A stretch of DNA of 64,000 nucleotides from Cricetomys ansorgei (taxonomy: Eukaryota; Chordata; Mammalia; Rodentia; Nesomyidae), in the NCBI GenBank assembly GCA_026225945.1, contig JAMJFZ010004031.1, positions 7,700,001 through 7,764,000 of the forward strand, given 5' to 3'. Both the position numbers and the translations under genes were made by a program. The notes under the pieces are model-generated. The model did no database searches. It had not been told where the DNA came from and saw only the letters and a program-made list of their open reading frames with translations. Shown here piece by piece: positions 45,801 through 51,444 of the stretch. Position 1 is the stretch's first letter; each line of letters opens with the position of its first letter.

Positions 45801-46631
45801 CATCTTACAACTCCCAAATCACTTGTGACAGTCCATCATTGAGGGAAGTTGGGTCAGGAACTCAAGGCAAGAGCCTTGAGGCAGGAACTGAGGAGTGCTG
45901 CTTGCTGGCCTGCTCTCCATGACTTGCTCAACATGCTTTTTTTATCCAGCCCAAGGGTAGCACTGTCTACAGTGGGCTGGGTCTTCCCATATCAATCATT
46001 AATCAAGAAGTGTCCCATGCCCACAGGCCAATCTGATGGAGGTAGTTCTTCAATTAGGTTCTCTCTTCCCAGGTGTCTCAAGTTTGTGTCAAGTTGTCAA
46101 AAAAATCAATACACTTACATCATCTTATTCTGCTGGGGCCTTGAGTTTTGGACACCGAACTTGCAGTTTTATCTTTAGAAGCTTGTTGTGTGTGAGATTA
46201 TAAAAGTATTGGTTTATTTCCTTCAGTTATTCAATTATGGTAATTCTTAATATAGGGTTAAGTACTTACTGTAGATTTGTAAGGTAACGTTAAACCACTC
46301 TACTGTTCCTTAGTCAGTGTGTGTGTTTATCATTGACTTGTCTTATTTAGCTGTTTGGACATCTGGATATTCTTGAAGTTTTATGTCTTTCTCTTTTTCA
46401 GAATCTTTAGAAGAACAAGATAGTCTTGATAATAGTACAGAACAGAGAGATGACAACATACCAGTGACAGAGCAGACAAGCCAAGTGATTGACAAAACAT
46501 CTGGTTCAGAGGAGAAACAAGAAGAAACTGAGAATGAAGACACGTCAATAAATGAAGCCAAGTCAACAGTTCTTAGAGCTGATTCTGTTTCTAATCTTGA
46601 ACCAAGTGGAGAATCTTTGGTGGCAAAGTAG
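6793..46631 (+). CDS. LNPK: Lunapark (LNPK), ER junction-stabilising protein; nine 3' coding exons, 5' end outside window
   Basis: Join of 6793-6851, 10991-11031, 14043-14126, 14215-14266, 30009-30206, 35615-35720, 37210-37280, 38012-38182 and 46402-46631. I checked each junction by hand: all are GT-AG and the frame runs unbroken to TAG at 46629-46631, giving 336 residues plus a partial first codon. The family is about 425-430 residues, so some 90 N-terminal residues, including the first membrane segment, are upstream of position 1. Visible in order: the end of a membrane segment and basic flank ([19 protein letters not shown]), a charged coiled-coil-like stretch, a Pro/Ser/Ala-rich linker, a four-cysteine zinc finger (CQQC, 18 residues, CAYC) and an acidic Glu/Asp/Ser tail. 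Known role: Lunapark sits in the ER membrane with both ends cytosolic and stabilises three-way tubule junctions, acting with atlastins and reticulons; the zinc finger supports dimerisation. In mammals the gene neighbours EVX2-HOXD. Recognition rests on remembered family sequence. Confidence 0.96.
7076..7234 (-). mobile_element. B1 SINE
   Basis: Antisense with 'gagacagggtttctctgttg' and 'tgagtgctgggattaaagg'. Confidence 0.93.
7335..7553 (-). mobile_element. B3 SINE
   Basis: Antisense: 'tgtacctgtggagtacagg', 'gggtgctaggaattgaacct' and 'aacctctgagtcatttctct'. Confidence 0.88.
7620..7745 (+). mobile_element. B1 SINE, partial
   Basis: 'atgcctttaatcccag', 'ttgaagccagcctgttctac' and 'agagaaaccctgtctt'. 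The first part is truncated and a central segment is missing. Confidence 0.85.
7855..9035 (-). mobile_element. Antisense rodent L1 3' end (3' UTR)
   Basis: It shares long stretches with 24399-25790, e.g. 'gagtcattttattg', 'tctagtctcaggtt' and a shared 'ggttccatcttgtggagt'-type segment, followed by 'accattgtag'. Both read as the reverse complement of a rodent (Lx-type) L1 3' UTR, here with an A-rich patch at 7975-8070. No coding remains. Confidence 0.7.
9598..9702 (-). mobile_element. B3 SINE fragment
   Basis: 'tctgcagaggctagaagagg' and 'ggaattggagttacaggtgg'. Confidence 0.75.
9931..10138 (-). mobile_element. B3 SINE
   Basis: 'tttgcctgcgtgtatgtatg', 'cccctggaactggaatta' and 'gggtgctgggaattgaacct'. 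Confidence 0.9.
10165..10312 (-). mobile_element. Old B1-like SINE
   Basis: 'gggacagaggttttgtatgt', 'gacacaggctagccttgagc' and 'gcaccatgcctggc'; diverged. Confidence 0.7.
10505..10656 (-). mobile_element. B1 SINE
   Basis: 'gagacagggtttctctgttg', 'gtagaccaggctggcctcaa' and 'ccaccactgcctggct'. Confidence 0.93.
10991..11031 (+). CDS. LNPK: LNPK exon: start of cytosolic charged region
   Basis: A 41-nt exon between the acceptor ttttctag (ends 10990) and the donor gtaagt (11032). Two bases complete an Asn codon, followed by [13 protein letters not shown], ending in phase 0. The Lys-rich heptad-like sequence begins the cytosolic coiled-coil-like stretch that follows the membrane hairpin in the Lunapark family. 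The exon is too short to stand out as an open frame and was found by matching the expected protein. Confidence 0.93.
12160..12480 (-). mobile_element. Short L1-derived fragment, antisense
   Basis: Contains 'aggaaccacatacaggaga' and 'gagactggctaat', words typical of the antisense end of rodent L1 ORF2/3' UTR. Diverged, with unclear boundaries. Confidence 0.45.
13400..13830. promoter_or_regulatory. Candidate conserved non-coding element in LNPK intron
   Basis: A repeat-free block dense in homeodomain cores and other factor-like words: TGAGTCAC, GCTAATTGCTT, ATCGAT next to TGACAGCAGTTAATTGG, CAATAATGATGG and ACAATTAGCG. Composition and lack of repeats resemble developmental enhancers. Conservation was not measured. 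Confidence 0.4.
14043..14126 (+). CDS. LNPK: LNPK exon: coiled-coil-like stretch
   Basis: An 84-nt phase 0-0 exon of exactly 28 codons. The acceptor is ...tttgtttgtag (ends 14042) and the donor gtaaaa starts at 14127. It encodes [20 protein letters not shown] followed by DPDSKKAK: amphipathic and highly charged, as in other Lunaparks. Only an 88-nt intron separates it from the next exon. Confidence 0.95.
14215..14266 (+). CDS. LNPK: LNPK exon: entry to proline-rich linker
   Basis: A 52-nt exon. The acceptor is attgacag (ends 14214) and the donor gtaaat starts at 14267. It encodes [17 protein letters not shown] and ends on the first base of a Glu codon. The preceding intron, 14127-14214, is 88 nt, close to the practical minimum for mammals. 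The next constitutive coding sequence is 15.7 kb away at 30009. Confidence 0.94.
14843..15036 (-). mobile_element. tRNA-derived SINE (B2/B3 type)
   Basis: 'cagagggcaacttcgtggag', 'gggttacagggattgaac' and 'gttgagccacctcctcagcc', ending 100 bp before the candidate microexon. Confidence 0.8.
15136..15141 (+). CDS. LNPK: Candidate LNPK 6-nt microexon (AATCTG)
   Basis: Six bases lie between a strong acceptor (a T-rich tract ending tttctag at 15135) and a consensus donor, gtaagt, at 15142. The preceding exon leaves G and the next begins AG, so inclusion gives GAA TCT GAG: it inserts Glu-Ser before Ile-Arg and keeps the frame. Both splice sites score well by eye and the length is a multiple of three. 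A UGC triplet lies about 32 nt upstream of the acceptor, a weak pointer to neuronal SRRM4-type regulation. There is no transcript evidence here. Confidence 0.42.
15425..15576 (-). mobile_element. B1 SINE
   Basis: 'gagacagggtttctctgttg' to 'gtgtcaccactgcccgcc', followed at once by a CTCCC/CCTT tract. Confidence 0.93.
15579..15661. repeat. (CTCCC)n then (CCTT)n microsatellite
   Basis: Pure pyrimidine on the + strand, directly beside a B1. Could form a purine-pyrimidine triplex. Confidence 0.95.
15785..16130 (+). mobile_element. Ancient L1M-type 3' end, sense
   Basis: Matches, in order, the 3' end of old mammalian L1M elements: 'gtaaaattgttgtttccag', 'gggagatattggcca', 'actatagtcac..agttagcaac' and 'ctaattagcttga'. 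It is disrupted at its centre by an inverted duplication (15876-15926). This is the only L1 piece in the window in the same orientation as LNPK. Confidence 0.55.
16378..16570 (+). mobile_element. tRNA-derived SINE (B2/B3 type)
   Basis: 'gggtaaaggtacttgctgcc', 'gacctgagttctatccccag' and 'tcctctgacctccacatat'. Confidence 0.82.
16655..16965 (-). mobile_element. Composite tRNA/7SL SINE (B4-like)
   Basis: Antisense: 'catgtggaggccaaagg' and 'tgaggcagggtctctacc', then 'ttccagggattgaactta' and 'acaactgagccatttttcca'. A 7SL-like middle sits between tRNA-like ends. Confidence 0.7.
17195..17285 (-). mobile_element. B1/B4 fragment
   Basis: 'actctgtagcccaggctagt' and 'ctcctgagtgctggaattgc'. Confidence 0.75.
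17290..18842. other. Part of the 15.7-kb LNPK intron, unique AT-rich DNA
   Basis: A 121-codon minus-strand open frame (17386-17751) has no recognisable domain and is AT-biased. Nothing else seen. Confidence 0.5.
18843..19262. mobile_element. Rodent interspersed repeat of uncertain class, copy 1
   Basis: Begins 'ctgtcttagttagagttact' and ends 'caagttgacataaaactatt'. It has a paralogue at 45727-46112 sharing 'gctgctt(a/g)ctgg', 'acagtgggctgg' and 'tgtccca...cacagg'. I recognise it as a common rodent repeat but cannot name the family with confidence. Confidence 0.65.
20208..20332 (+). mobile_element. B1-like/B4 7SL half
   Basis: 'ataaccccagcacttgagag', 'gagccagcctgggttacatg' and 'agaccctgtctcag', inserted in the ancient repeat at 19295-21480. 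Confidence 0.8.
20452..20530 (+). mobile_element. ID-type SINE fragment
   Basis: 'ggtgtagctttggtggtaaa' and 'acttgtctagcgtgtac', a tRNA-Ala-like ID head. Confidence 0.7.
21232..21335 (-). mobile_element. B1/B4 fragment
   Basis: 'cacactgtggcctagggctc' and 'gaccaccatgcctggct'. Confidence 0.7.
21650..21858 (-). mobile_element. B3 SINE
   Basis: 'gtgtctgtggaggtcagaag' and 'aactgctgagccatctctcc'; flanked by a T tract at 21861-21879. Confidence 0.88.
22690..23060. mobile_element. Probable ancient mammalian repeat
   Basis: 'aacaacattcatttattttg' with 'tggctatttcgttggagctg' and 'ccaagagacagcaag' resembles the same broad class as 2540-2760. Diverged and non-coding. Confidence 0.35.
23606..23760 (+). 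mobile_element. B1 SINE with A-rich tail
   Basis: 'agccgggcagtggtggtgca' to 'aatcctgtctcgaaaaacc', followed by an A-rich tail. Confidence 0.95.
24399..26668 (-). mobile_element. Antisense L1 3' UTR and ORF2 C-terminal region, 5'-truncated
   Basis: The 3' UTR portion (24399-25790) is paralogous to 7855-9035. It continues through a pyrimidine-rich part (about 25980-26150) into antisense ORF2 end sequence ('gctgagtaatattccatatt' at about 26360). It stops in a T run at about 26630-26647, next to the hAT element at 26688. All frames are broken. Confidence 0.75.
26688..26901. mobile_element. Non-autonomous hAT-Charlie-type DNA transposon with perfect 8-bp target duplication
   Basis: The left terminus is CAGCAGTTCTCAAC and the right terminus is the inverse of CAGTGGTTCTCAAC. 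Identical AATTAGGA lies on both sides (26680-26687 and 26902-26909). The 214-bp body has no coding capacity. Confidence 0.85.
27445..27668 (-). mobile_element. B3 SINE
   Basis: 'gtctgtgcaccgtgtgtgcg', 'aaactggagttgcagatc' and 'aactgctgaaccaactctcc', with an internal GGGGT tract (27604-27628). Confidence 0.88.
27700..27880 (+). mobile_element. B3 SINE in opposite orientation
   Basis: 'gggactggagagatggtaca', 'acagaggacccaggttttg' and 'aactccagttccaggggtg'. It lies between two antisense copies. Confidence 0.88.
27895..28086 (-). mobile_element. B3 SINE
   Basis: 'ggtgcctgtggaggacccaa', 'gtgctaggaactgaacct' and 'aactgctaagccatctttcc'. Confidence 0.88.
28150..28345 (-). mobile_element. B4 SINE
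   Basis: An ID-like half ('ggttggactcagggctttgc') is joined to a 7SL-like half ('ctccctgtagcccaggctga'). Confidence 0.7.
28793..28975 (+). mobile_element. B4 SINE
   Basis: An ID-like head ('ggctggggatgtagctggta') is followed by a 7SL-like part ('cttgggaggtggaggcagga', 'tttgaggccagcctgtgat'). Confidence 0.8.
28976..30008. other. LNPK intron upstream of linker exon
   Basis: Unique AT-rich sequence leading into a good acceptor at 30008. No repeats recognised. Confidence 0.5.
30009..30206 (+). CDS. LNPK: LNPK exon: proline/serine-rich linker
   Basis: A 198-nt exon (2 + 65 codons + 1). The acceptor is ttattctcag (ends 30008) and the donor gtaaac starts at 30207. The protein begins [18 protein letters not shown] and ends [13 protein letters not shown], with several Ser-Pro sites that could be phosphorylated; Lunapark activity is reported to be modulated by phosphorylation. 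The exon is GC-richer than its surroundings. A second forward frame is also open across the whole exon and looks like a compositional accident. Confidence 0.96.
30207..31900. promoter_or_regulatory. Candidate conserved non-coding block in LNPK intron
   Basis: About 1.7 kb with no SINE or L1, starting right after the linker exon. It holds CCAATAAAA (30258-30266), GCAATAAAA (30442-30450) and CAATTAG (30350-30356); the first two match the posterior HOX (HOX9-13) site. Its later part (31440-31800) is AT-rich with several TAAT cores. Inference only. Confidence 0.4.
31928..32035 (+). repeat. ID fragment and (ATTT)n tetranucleotide repeat
   Basis: 'ctgggaatgtagctcagtgg' (ID head) is followed at about 31990-32034 by pure ATTT repeats. 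Confidence 0.85.
32558..32706 (-). mobile_element. tRNA-derived SINE (B2/B3 type)
   Basis: 'cagaggacaatttgtggga', 'caggtgggttccggagatgg' and 'cctttacccactgagccatc'. Confidence 0.85.
33400..33512 (-). mobile_element. B1/B4 7SL fragment
   Basis: 'tcactatgtagccttggctg' and 'cctcccaagtgctgggatca'. Confidence 0.8.
33530..33690 (-). mobile_element. B3 SINE fragment
   Basis: 'gactgaagttacagatgggt' and 'ctgtaagagcagccagcg', immediately after the previous fragment. Confidence 0.7.
34410..34619. mobile_element. Second copy of the same hAT-type element
   Basis: Termini are CAGTGATTCTCAAC and the inverse of CAGTAGTTCTCAAC. It shares the internal segments 'cataacagtagcaaaatta' and 'caacatgaggaactgt' with the family. 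The flanks 'ccctagat' and 'gtctagat' are a degraded 8-bp duplication matching at six positions. Confidence 0.8.
34620..35614. other. LNPK intron
   Basis: A TCC-rich tract at 34790-34825 is the only low-complexity patch. Otherwise unique. Confidence 0.5.
35615..35720 (+). CDS. LNPK: LNPK exon: linker to zinc finger
   Basis: A 106-nt exon. The acceptor is tttatttgctag (ends 35614) and the donor gtaatg starts at 35721. After completing a Gly codon it encodes [18 protein letters not shown], then [16 protein letters not shown], leaving two bases of an Arg codon. The helix [14 protein letters not shown] immediately before the zinc finger is among the most conserved parts of the family. Confidence 0.96.
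36515..36708 (-). mobile_element. B3 SINE
   Basis: 'cttgagctagagttacagat', 'gatcctctggaagagcagtg' and 'aactgctgagccatttctct'. Confidence 0.88.
36794..36880. repeat. (TA)n and CA-rich microsatellite
   Basis: An uninterrupted TA run of about 44 bp, then a CA/TA-rich tail. Confidence 0.95.
36925..37010 (-). mobile_element. ID-type fragment
   Basis: 'gtgctggggaaagaacttag' and 'agcaagcaccctatcactga'. Confidence 0.7.
37210..37280 (+). CDS. LNPK: LNPK exon: first half of C4 zinc finger
   Basis: A 71-nt exon. The acceptor is ttttggtgtag (ends 37209) and the donor gtaagg starts at 37281. It encodes [20 protein letters not shown], then EYI, with the first Cys pair at 37223-37225 and 37232-37234 (C-x2-C). 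The second pair is on the next exon, so skipping either exon destroys the metal site. Confidence 0.97.
37462..37600. mobile_element. MER5-like hAT fragment
   Basis: Resembles old MER5A copies: 'ctattctcagactcactgtg', 'cccagacccaccttcaggga', 'gtctgattgag' and 'gggatctaagcattagc' in the expected order. The 3' terminus is eroded. Confidence 0.5.
38012..38182 (+). CDS. LNPK: LNPK exon: second half of C4 zinc finger and tail start
   Basis: A 171-nt exon. The acceptor is attttatgcag (ends 38011) and the donor gtatgg starts at 38183. It begins [20 protein letters not shown]; the second Cys pair is at 38020-38022 and 38029-38031, 18 residues after the first pair. The rest (ending [15 protein letters not shown]) is Pro/Ser-rich. 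If the following intron were retained, the frame would close after five codons (TGA at 38194-38196), giving a form without the acidic tail. Confidence 0.97.
38183..40760. promoter_or_regulatory. Repeat-free intronic block, possible regulatory region
   Basis: About 2.6 kb of intron without recognisable interspersed repeats, apart from short T and A runs (e.g. 39840-39857). The part at 39100-39430 is relatively CpG-containing ('catcgtcgtctccc'). Short open frames there show no recognisable domain. Confidence 0.3.
40765..40950 (+). mobile_element. tRNA-derived SINE (B2/B3 type)
   Basis: 'ggtcagcaagatgacttaat', 'gagtttgatcccttgagtc' and 'cacagagttgtcctatgg'. Confidence 0.78.
41520..41660 (-). 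mobile_element. B1 SINE
   Basis: 'aagacagggtttctctgttg' to 'actactatctggc'. Confidence 0.94.
41770..42325 (-). pseudogene. Processed pseudogene of ribosomal protein L17 (uL22)
   Basis: Minus-strand intronless copy. ATG at 42302-42300 begins Met-Val-Arg and is followed at once by TAG. Segments matching RPL17 then appear in different frames: LDQENPT in one, [15 protein letters not shown] in a second, and a long open stretch with [43 protein letters not shown] and [20 protein letters not shown] in a third. At least two frameshifts and the early stop make it non-coding. AATAAA follows near 41778, consistent with retroposition of a spliced mRNA. It lies antisense inside the last LNPK intron. Confidence 0.92.
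42787..42838. repeat. (CTCCC)n microsatellite
   Basis: About ten tandem CTCCC units, directly beside an antisense B1, the same arrangement as at 15579-15661. Confidence 0.95.
42850..43008 (-). mobile_element. B1 SINE
   Basis: 'aagacagggcttctctgttg' to 'gccaccacagcatggct'. Confidence 0.94.
43009..45726. other. Last LNPK intron, repeat-poor
   Basis: Only the deleted B1 at 44276-44372 is recognisable. The rest is AT-rich unique DNA without exon signals. Confidence 0.5.
44276..44372 (-). mobile_element. B1 SINE with internal deletion
   Basis: 'tgaggcagggtttctctgtt' jumps from 'atcactctacag' straight to 'agtgctgggattaaaggc'. Confidence 0.88.
45727..46112. mobile_element. Rodent interspersed repeat of uncertain class, copy 2
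   Basis: Paralogous to 18843-19262 in the same orientation, with the same order of shared words ('gaactgaggagtgctgcttg', 'acagtgggctggg', 'gtgtcaagttg'). Shorter and more diverged at its start. Confidence 0.65.
46402..46631 (+). CDS. LNPK: LNPK last coding exon: acidic C-terminal tail
   Basis: The acceptor ctctttttcag ends at 46401. Two bases complete Glu, then 75 codons and TAG at 46629-46631. The protein begins [20 protein letters not shown] and ends [13 protein letters not shown]. It is rich in Glu, Asp, Ser and Thr and looks disordered. The tail is the least conserved part of Lunapark, and this copy departs from the human sequence as I remember it more than the other exons do. An upstream in-frame ATG at 46383 is intronic and not a start. 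Confidence 0.95.
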
Positions 46632-47375
46632 TAAATACTTCCTTCAACTGGATATTTCTAGTCTTGTTGATGTCAGTTACTGCTTTTTTTGTGGTACTCA
46701 AAAAAATTGCCTTCTAGATATACGCTTAATATTATTCAAATTCAGATTGCCCAGCAGGTTCAGTGTGTACAAATCCTACCTCCTGGGCATTGAAAGTAAA
46801 AGTACATGCTATCAGTGAATGTGCAGAGACCCACATATTTGTGCATTCTAAAGTTTAAGAAAAAAAAAAAAGACACTTTTGTTTCCTACATGTAGAACTT
46901 GTAAATAATACCCATTTGGACATAGGAACAATTTTGGCTAGGAATAATTTCTTTAATAGTATTTAAGGATTGAAACACAATTAAGATTTTTGAATACTTC
47001 ATCATTAAATTTTAACTCTTGAGATATTTGCCAGTGAGAAGGAAATATCTATTTAGGTGTTTACAAAAGGTGATACTGAAAGCTGTAACCTTAATTACAT
47101 AGGCATTGGTACGAATTCTCAGTAAGAATGCAACTGAACAGTCAAGTGCAGTGTTTCTTTTGATGTCTTTTATTTTGCAGCTGGGCCAAAGGCACATGAT
47201 GTATATAGTTAGCTTATGTTTACATATTAACAAATAGGAAGTACGTCTGCACTTGACTGTACTTGACTTCTTGGTATTATTTATATTTGTAAAATAATGA
47301 TGATATATAAATGAATTTTTTTTGTGTGTGTGTTTTGTTAAGGAAAATAAAGATGACCTGGCAGCGGTTTCCTTG
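46632..47375 (+). other. LNPK: LNPK 3' UTR, proximal part
   Basis: Repeat-free AT-rich sequence directly after the stop codon, running to the first good AATAAA (47346-47351). Lunapark mRNAs have long 3' UTRs, so the true end may lie further on; ATTAAA at about 47910 and 48312 are alternative signals. The distal end cannot be fixed from sequence alone. Confidence 0.6.
47346..47351 (+). terminator. Proximal poly(A) signal AATAAA of LNPK
   Basis: The first canonical AATAAA after the stop codon, about 715 nt downstream. The GT-rich run (gtgtgtgtgtttt) lies just upstream rather than downstream, so use of this site is plausible but not certain. Confidence 0.45.
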
Positions 47376-48361
47376 TTAAATATCTAGATTTCTTCACATA
47401 GTGTCTCGATGGATGACTTGGCTCTCTCAAAAAATCTTGGTATGGAGAGCTCACTGTATGATAAATACATAAGAATTATGATGATTTTATTTTCATTTAG
47501 ACTTTAAAATTCAGAGAAATTTAGTGTTTTTGATCAGAAGTTAAAATTTTCTGATTTTGAAACACATCTGTAGTTTTTAACTTTAAGAGACAAATATGTT
47601 TTTAAGACTAGGCAGTTTTTAAGCGCAGACTAATGAAGCTCACTGGATTGAGTATGTTTATCAAGGATCAGGTGGGGAGATTTTTGATTTAGACTAGTCA
47701 TTCTTAAATACAATATGATAATTTTTTTCTAGCTTCCTTTTATGTGTCTTCTCCAATATTGAAAGAAGTAGAAGTGAAGTTATGCCATATGGGAGACATG
47801 TTAGGATAATGTATCTTGCTAACTTTTTGGTTATAAAACATTTAAGTTAAATAGACTTTCTATCATTTAAAAGTTTATTTTTATGATTTAGTATTTCATC
47901 TGACATATATTAAAGAACCCGGTTTGTTAATATTCTGAGACATTTTAGTTTAGTGCCTATAAATACAAACCTTTGGACTGGACTTGAATGTCAGTTTCTT
48001 AGTCTTAGGCATTCACCTAACCTCTCTTCATTTACTCTCTGTAAAATGGGAAGAATAATATGTTTTCCACAGGTACTGGGATGAGAAAATAATTTATATG
48101 ATGTGCCTAGCTTTCTTGCTGGATAATTAATTGATACTAGGTTATATGATAGAATTTATTATTGTTGAAACTCTTGTGAAATATGGAAGGACCATAAATT
48201 CTTTCTCTGGCAGATAATGAAATTTAAAAAAGTACGAACATTCAGTTCAGTTGCTCTGAACAGAAACAGTTTTCTGCATTGATGCTGTCATGTGCACGTG
48301 TCTAAGTGATAGATTAAAGTGGAGAACTGAAACTGGAATATCATCTGTTAAAAATGTGTTA
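47376..48361. other. LNPK distal 3' UTR or 3' flank
   Basis: Repeat-free AT-rich DNA. May still be transcribed if the distal poly(A) site is used (ATTAAA at about 47910 and 48312). Confidence 0.4.
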
Positions 48362-48570
48362 TTTTTATCTTATGAGTATGAATGCTTCACTTGCATATAT
48401 GTCTGTGCACCACGTGTCTGCCAGGTGCCTTCAGAGGCCAGAAGAGGGTACTGGATTCCATGAAACCATAGAGATAGACGGTTGTGAGCTGCCATGTAGA
48501 TGCTAGGGATCAAACCTGGCAGGAAGAGCAGGAAGTGCCCTTAACTGCTAAGCGGTCTCTCCAGTCTCAT
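48362..48570 (-). mobile_element. B3 SINE
   Basis: 'ttcagaggccagaagagggt' and 'aactgctaagcggtctctcc'. Confidence 0.87.
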
Positions 48571-48754
48571 AAAACCTTTTGTGTTTTTTAAATCTCACTA
48601 GTGCGTGTGCGTGTGCGTGTGTGTTAGTAGCACCTTGTTGAGTCTTGTTAAATATCTGGTGTACAATGCTTGGAAATGAGAAGCTCAGAGAAAAGATTTA
48701 ATGATGAAACCAAGCAGATATTATAAACTGTCTTTAAAAAGAAATATAAAGAGA

Positions 48755-48915
48755 GGAGCTAGAGAGAGGGCTCGTAAGTACTGCTCTTACATAATTCTCT
48801 TCTCAGAACCCAGCTTGCCAAGTCAAGGCGATCTGATGCCTTCTATCTGACCTCCCAGGACACTAAACTCATGTGTACTCTCTTCCCCACAGATTCTCAT
48901 AATTAAAAATCCAAA
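48755..48915 (+). mobile_element. B3 SINE, diverged
   Basis: 'ggagctagagagagggctcg' and 'ctgatgccttctatctgacc'. Confidence 0.75.
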
Positions 48916-49937
48916 TCTTAAAAGGAAGTAAGTAAATTAACACAACACAACACAAAAGTAATTGTTGGTATTTTAAAACAGAAAATCTTATTCTGATGTT
49001 ATAATAGCTGAAAGAATGAGACTCCCCATTTCTGATTATTAAGACTAGTGTAAATGAGGGAAAGCAGACTATTAAGCCAGAGTGATAACTTCCTGTTCAC
49101 AAATGCTTAACAGGTCACACTGTCTAATGTTCCCCTGTGTCCTCAATGTGACCTACAGAGTTTCGCTTCTCTGTCTTTCCTACCCGCACTCTCCTGTAGC
49201 CACATGAGTCTCTTCTCAATTCTGTGGCTGTCCTTTGTCCTTTGCTGCCTTTAGTGCCAGCTGAAGTGAACCCCCTGCCTTTTAGCCCTGTATTGTGTCA
49301 CTTCATCTTTACTCAGAGTAATGCAGGGCATTGTGTCTTTCATAACAGTCTCCACAATTTGCTTTCTTCTCTCTGTATAGTGAGTGTCGAGCAGTGCTTT
49401 GCTCGCCATGTAAATAATTTGCCAAATCCAGTGAATACTCTGTTCTTAACTCATTCTCCTGTTCAGCAGATTAATTTGGCCGAGTGGTCTTTTTTCTTTG
49501 AGACACCTTTTTCCTTTTGGTTCTGGACATATACTACCATTGTCATCTCTGGTTTCTTGTTTTCATTGTCCTTTGAAGACTTCTTCTGCCATCTTTAAAT
49601 GTTGATATTTTCTGGCTTCTACTATTGCTAGTTTTCCACTTTGCTCATTTATTCTCTGGGGGTGTTCATCAGTGCCCAGGGATTTAATAATTACTCTGTT
49701 TGTGAATGTCAGATCTCTAGCTTGGTCTGTTTTTTTCTCTTCATAGGTATGTATTTATCCACTTGCTGCCATAGCTTTGTGAAATCAGTATATTAAAAAA
49801 CAAAAACAAAAAAACCACTTGTTTAAACTTCTCATCTCACCAAATAGCATTAGAATTCAACCCAGAATTTAGAGTCTGTTCCCTCTTCCTTTCCCTCTGC
49901 ATTCAAACTATCCAACTCCTTAAAACCCCCCACCCCA
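48916..49937. other. 3' flank, unique
   Basis: A 124-codon open frame at 49224-49598 is hydrophobic, lacks a recognisable family and reads like pyrimidine-rich non-coding DNA. Confidence 0.45.
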
Positions 49938-50032
49938 GAGACTGTTGCAATATAGCCCAGCTTGGCCTAGAATTTGAGTTGTGGCCTCAGCTTCCTGGGT
50001 ACTGGTATCATTTCTGTGAGCCACCATACCTT
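49938..50032 (-). mobile_element. B1/B4 7SL fragment
   Basis: 'tgcaatatagcccagcttgg' and 'gtgagccaccatacct'. With the ID piece at 50300-50372 it may be one disrupted B4. Confidence 0.65.
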
Positions 50033-50299
50033 GCTCTCTAAATATATTATTTCTCCATCTCATTTGAATAATATTAATAAGTTTGAATAATTCCATCAAA
50101 CAACATGCTGCCGGCTATCTGTATGTGTGCTTAAATGCAGTTTTGTTTTTGGGTAACAGTCCTGTGAAGATTTTATATCTGAGTTCTAGGAAAGAAACCA
50201 GGTGTAGAGAGAAAAGGCAGGTTTCTCAGAATTCTCTATCTGGTATGTGGAAAATCTGAGATCTGAATGTAAGCAAATGACTTAACGGCATTTTCTTTT

Positions 50300-50372
50300 A
50301 GTCTTTGGAATTGAACCTTGGCCTCGTACGTGTTCAGCACAGCTCTACTACTGAGCTGTTAGCTCAGCTCCT
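50300..50372 (-). mobile_element. ID-type fragment
   Basis: 'ggaattgaaccttggcctcg' and 'ctctactactgagctgttag'. Confidence 0.7.
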
Positions 50373-50760
50373 AAAAGCCTTCCTCTCAGTCATTATTGTG
50401 TTGCCTTCTAATTCATGCCTCCGTCACCTCAGGTTATGAAAGCTACCCTTTAAACTAGTTCCTCTGTCTTCATGCTGTTTTCCTATCCATTCTGTGCAAT
50501 ACAGAATGTATTGCTTCTGCCTTCAGTGATTTCTGTGTTGGAGAGAGACCTAAATTCACTCTATCAACTGACAAATCCAGATGCAGTCCCCTGGATTTGT
50601 CAAGATGTTCCTTCAGCAATACCCTCTGTTTATGTAGATACTGAAGGAACTCAATATATAGTTGTTGAATTGTAGTTACTCCACTTGGAGCCCAAGGTTG
50701 GAAATTTTATTATTTGTTAAACTATGCATTTTTCATCATCTACTCATTGTGTTTACACAC

Positions 50761-51407
50761 CTGTAGAGGAACATTTAATCTATTAGTCCAGCAGCATGGC
50801 TGCTCTAGCAAAGGGTCACATTGAAAGGCATGTGTGATACCTAGGGAGGGATCACATTCAAAGGCCTGTGTGAGCCACATGAAGTGCTCTGAAAACAATG
50901 ATAGTGACACTTTTAATCACAAACTCAGATTGAATCAGAGTAAAGAGCTGGCAGAGTGAAGTCTGAGACTGAATCATAGTGAGGACATGCCCAACTCTCA
51001 GGATATAAAAGGAAGCTCTCAGCTCACAGTGAGTTCAGAAGTTTGGTTCAGACAGTTCAGAAGAAGGAGAAGCCAGTCCAGAATAAGCAAAGAGAAAGCA
51101 GAGAGTCAGAAGCAGATAGTTTACGATTTATAGTTTGGAGTTCACAATACGGATCAGAGTGAAGAGATAGTTTAGAACATAGAGTGAACTCAGTAGTAAT
51201 TCTCGAAGGCTGAAATATTCTAGATTTAGGTTTGCAGATTAGATTTTAAGGAGGCTGAAGTCTTCTAGATCTAGGTTTAAGATTAGGTTGTAATCTTAAA
51301 GTCCTGGAATCTGAAACCCTCAAGGACGTAGGACTGGGTATTGAATTAGCAAAGAATAAACTGTCTTTTGCCATGAACTCAAAATAATAATAGAATCAAC
51401 ACATCGA
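50761..51407 (+). mobile_element. LTR-like element or retroposed copy, non-coding
   Basis: A 647-bp segment with a TATA-like box (gatataaaagg at about 51000) and AATAAA at about 51355, the order expected of U3-R-U5 in a solo LTR. A degenerate purine-rich stretch with repeated 'agtt(c/t)agaa'-type words lies between. Identical 11-mers (tgtttacacac) flank it at 50750-50760 and 51408-51418. That flank is longer than usual for an LTR target duplication, and TG/CA ends are not convincing at those boundaries. No gag, pol or env sequence. Confidence 0.45.
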
Positions 51408-51444
51408 TGTTTACACACACCTTCACAGTAGAATCAAGTCGGTA

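Noticed and set aside
49224..49598. A 124-codon hydrophobic open frame in the 3' flank
   Set aside because: No recognisable domain and no promoter or splice context; composition explains the hydrophobic residues.
51000..51010. TATA box of a host gene promoter
   Set aside because: It lies in an LTR-like repeat with its own AATAAA and has no downstream gene in the window.
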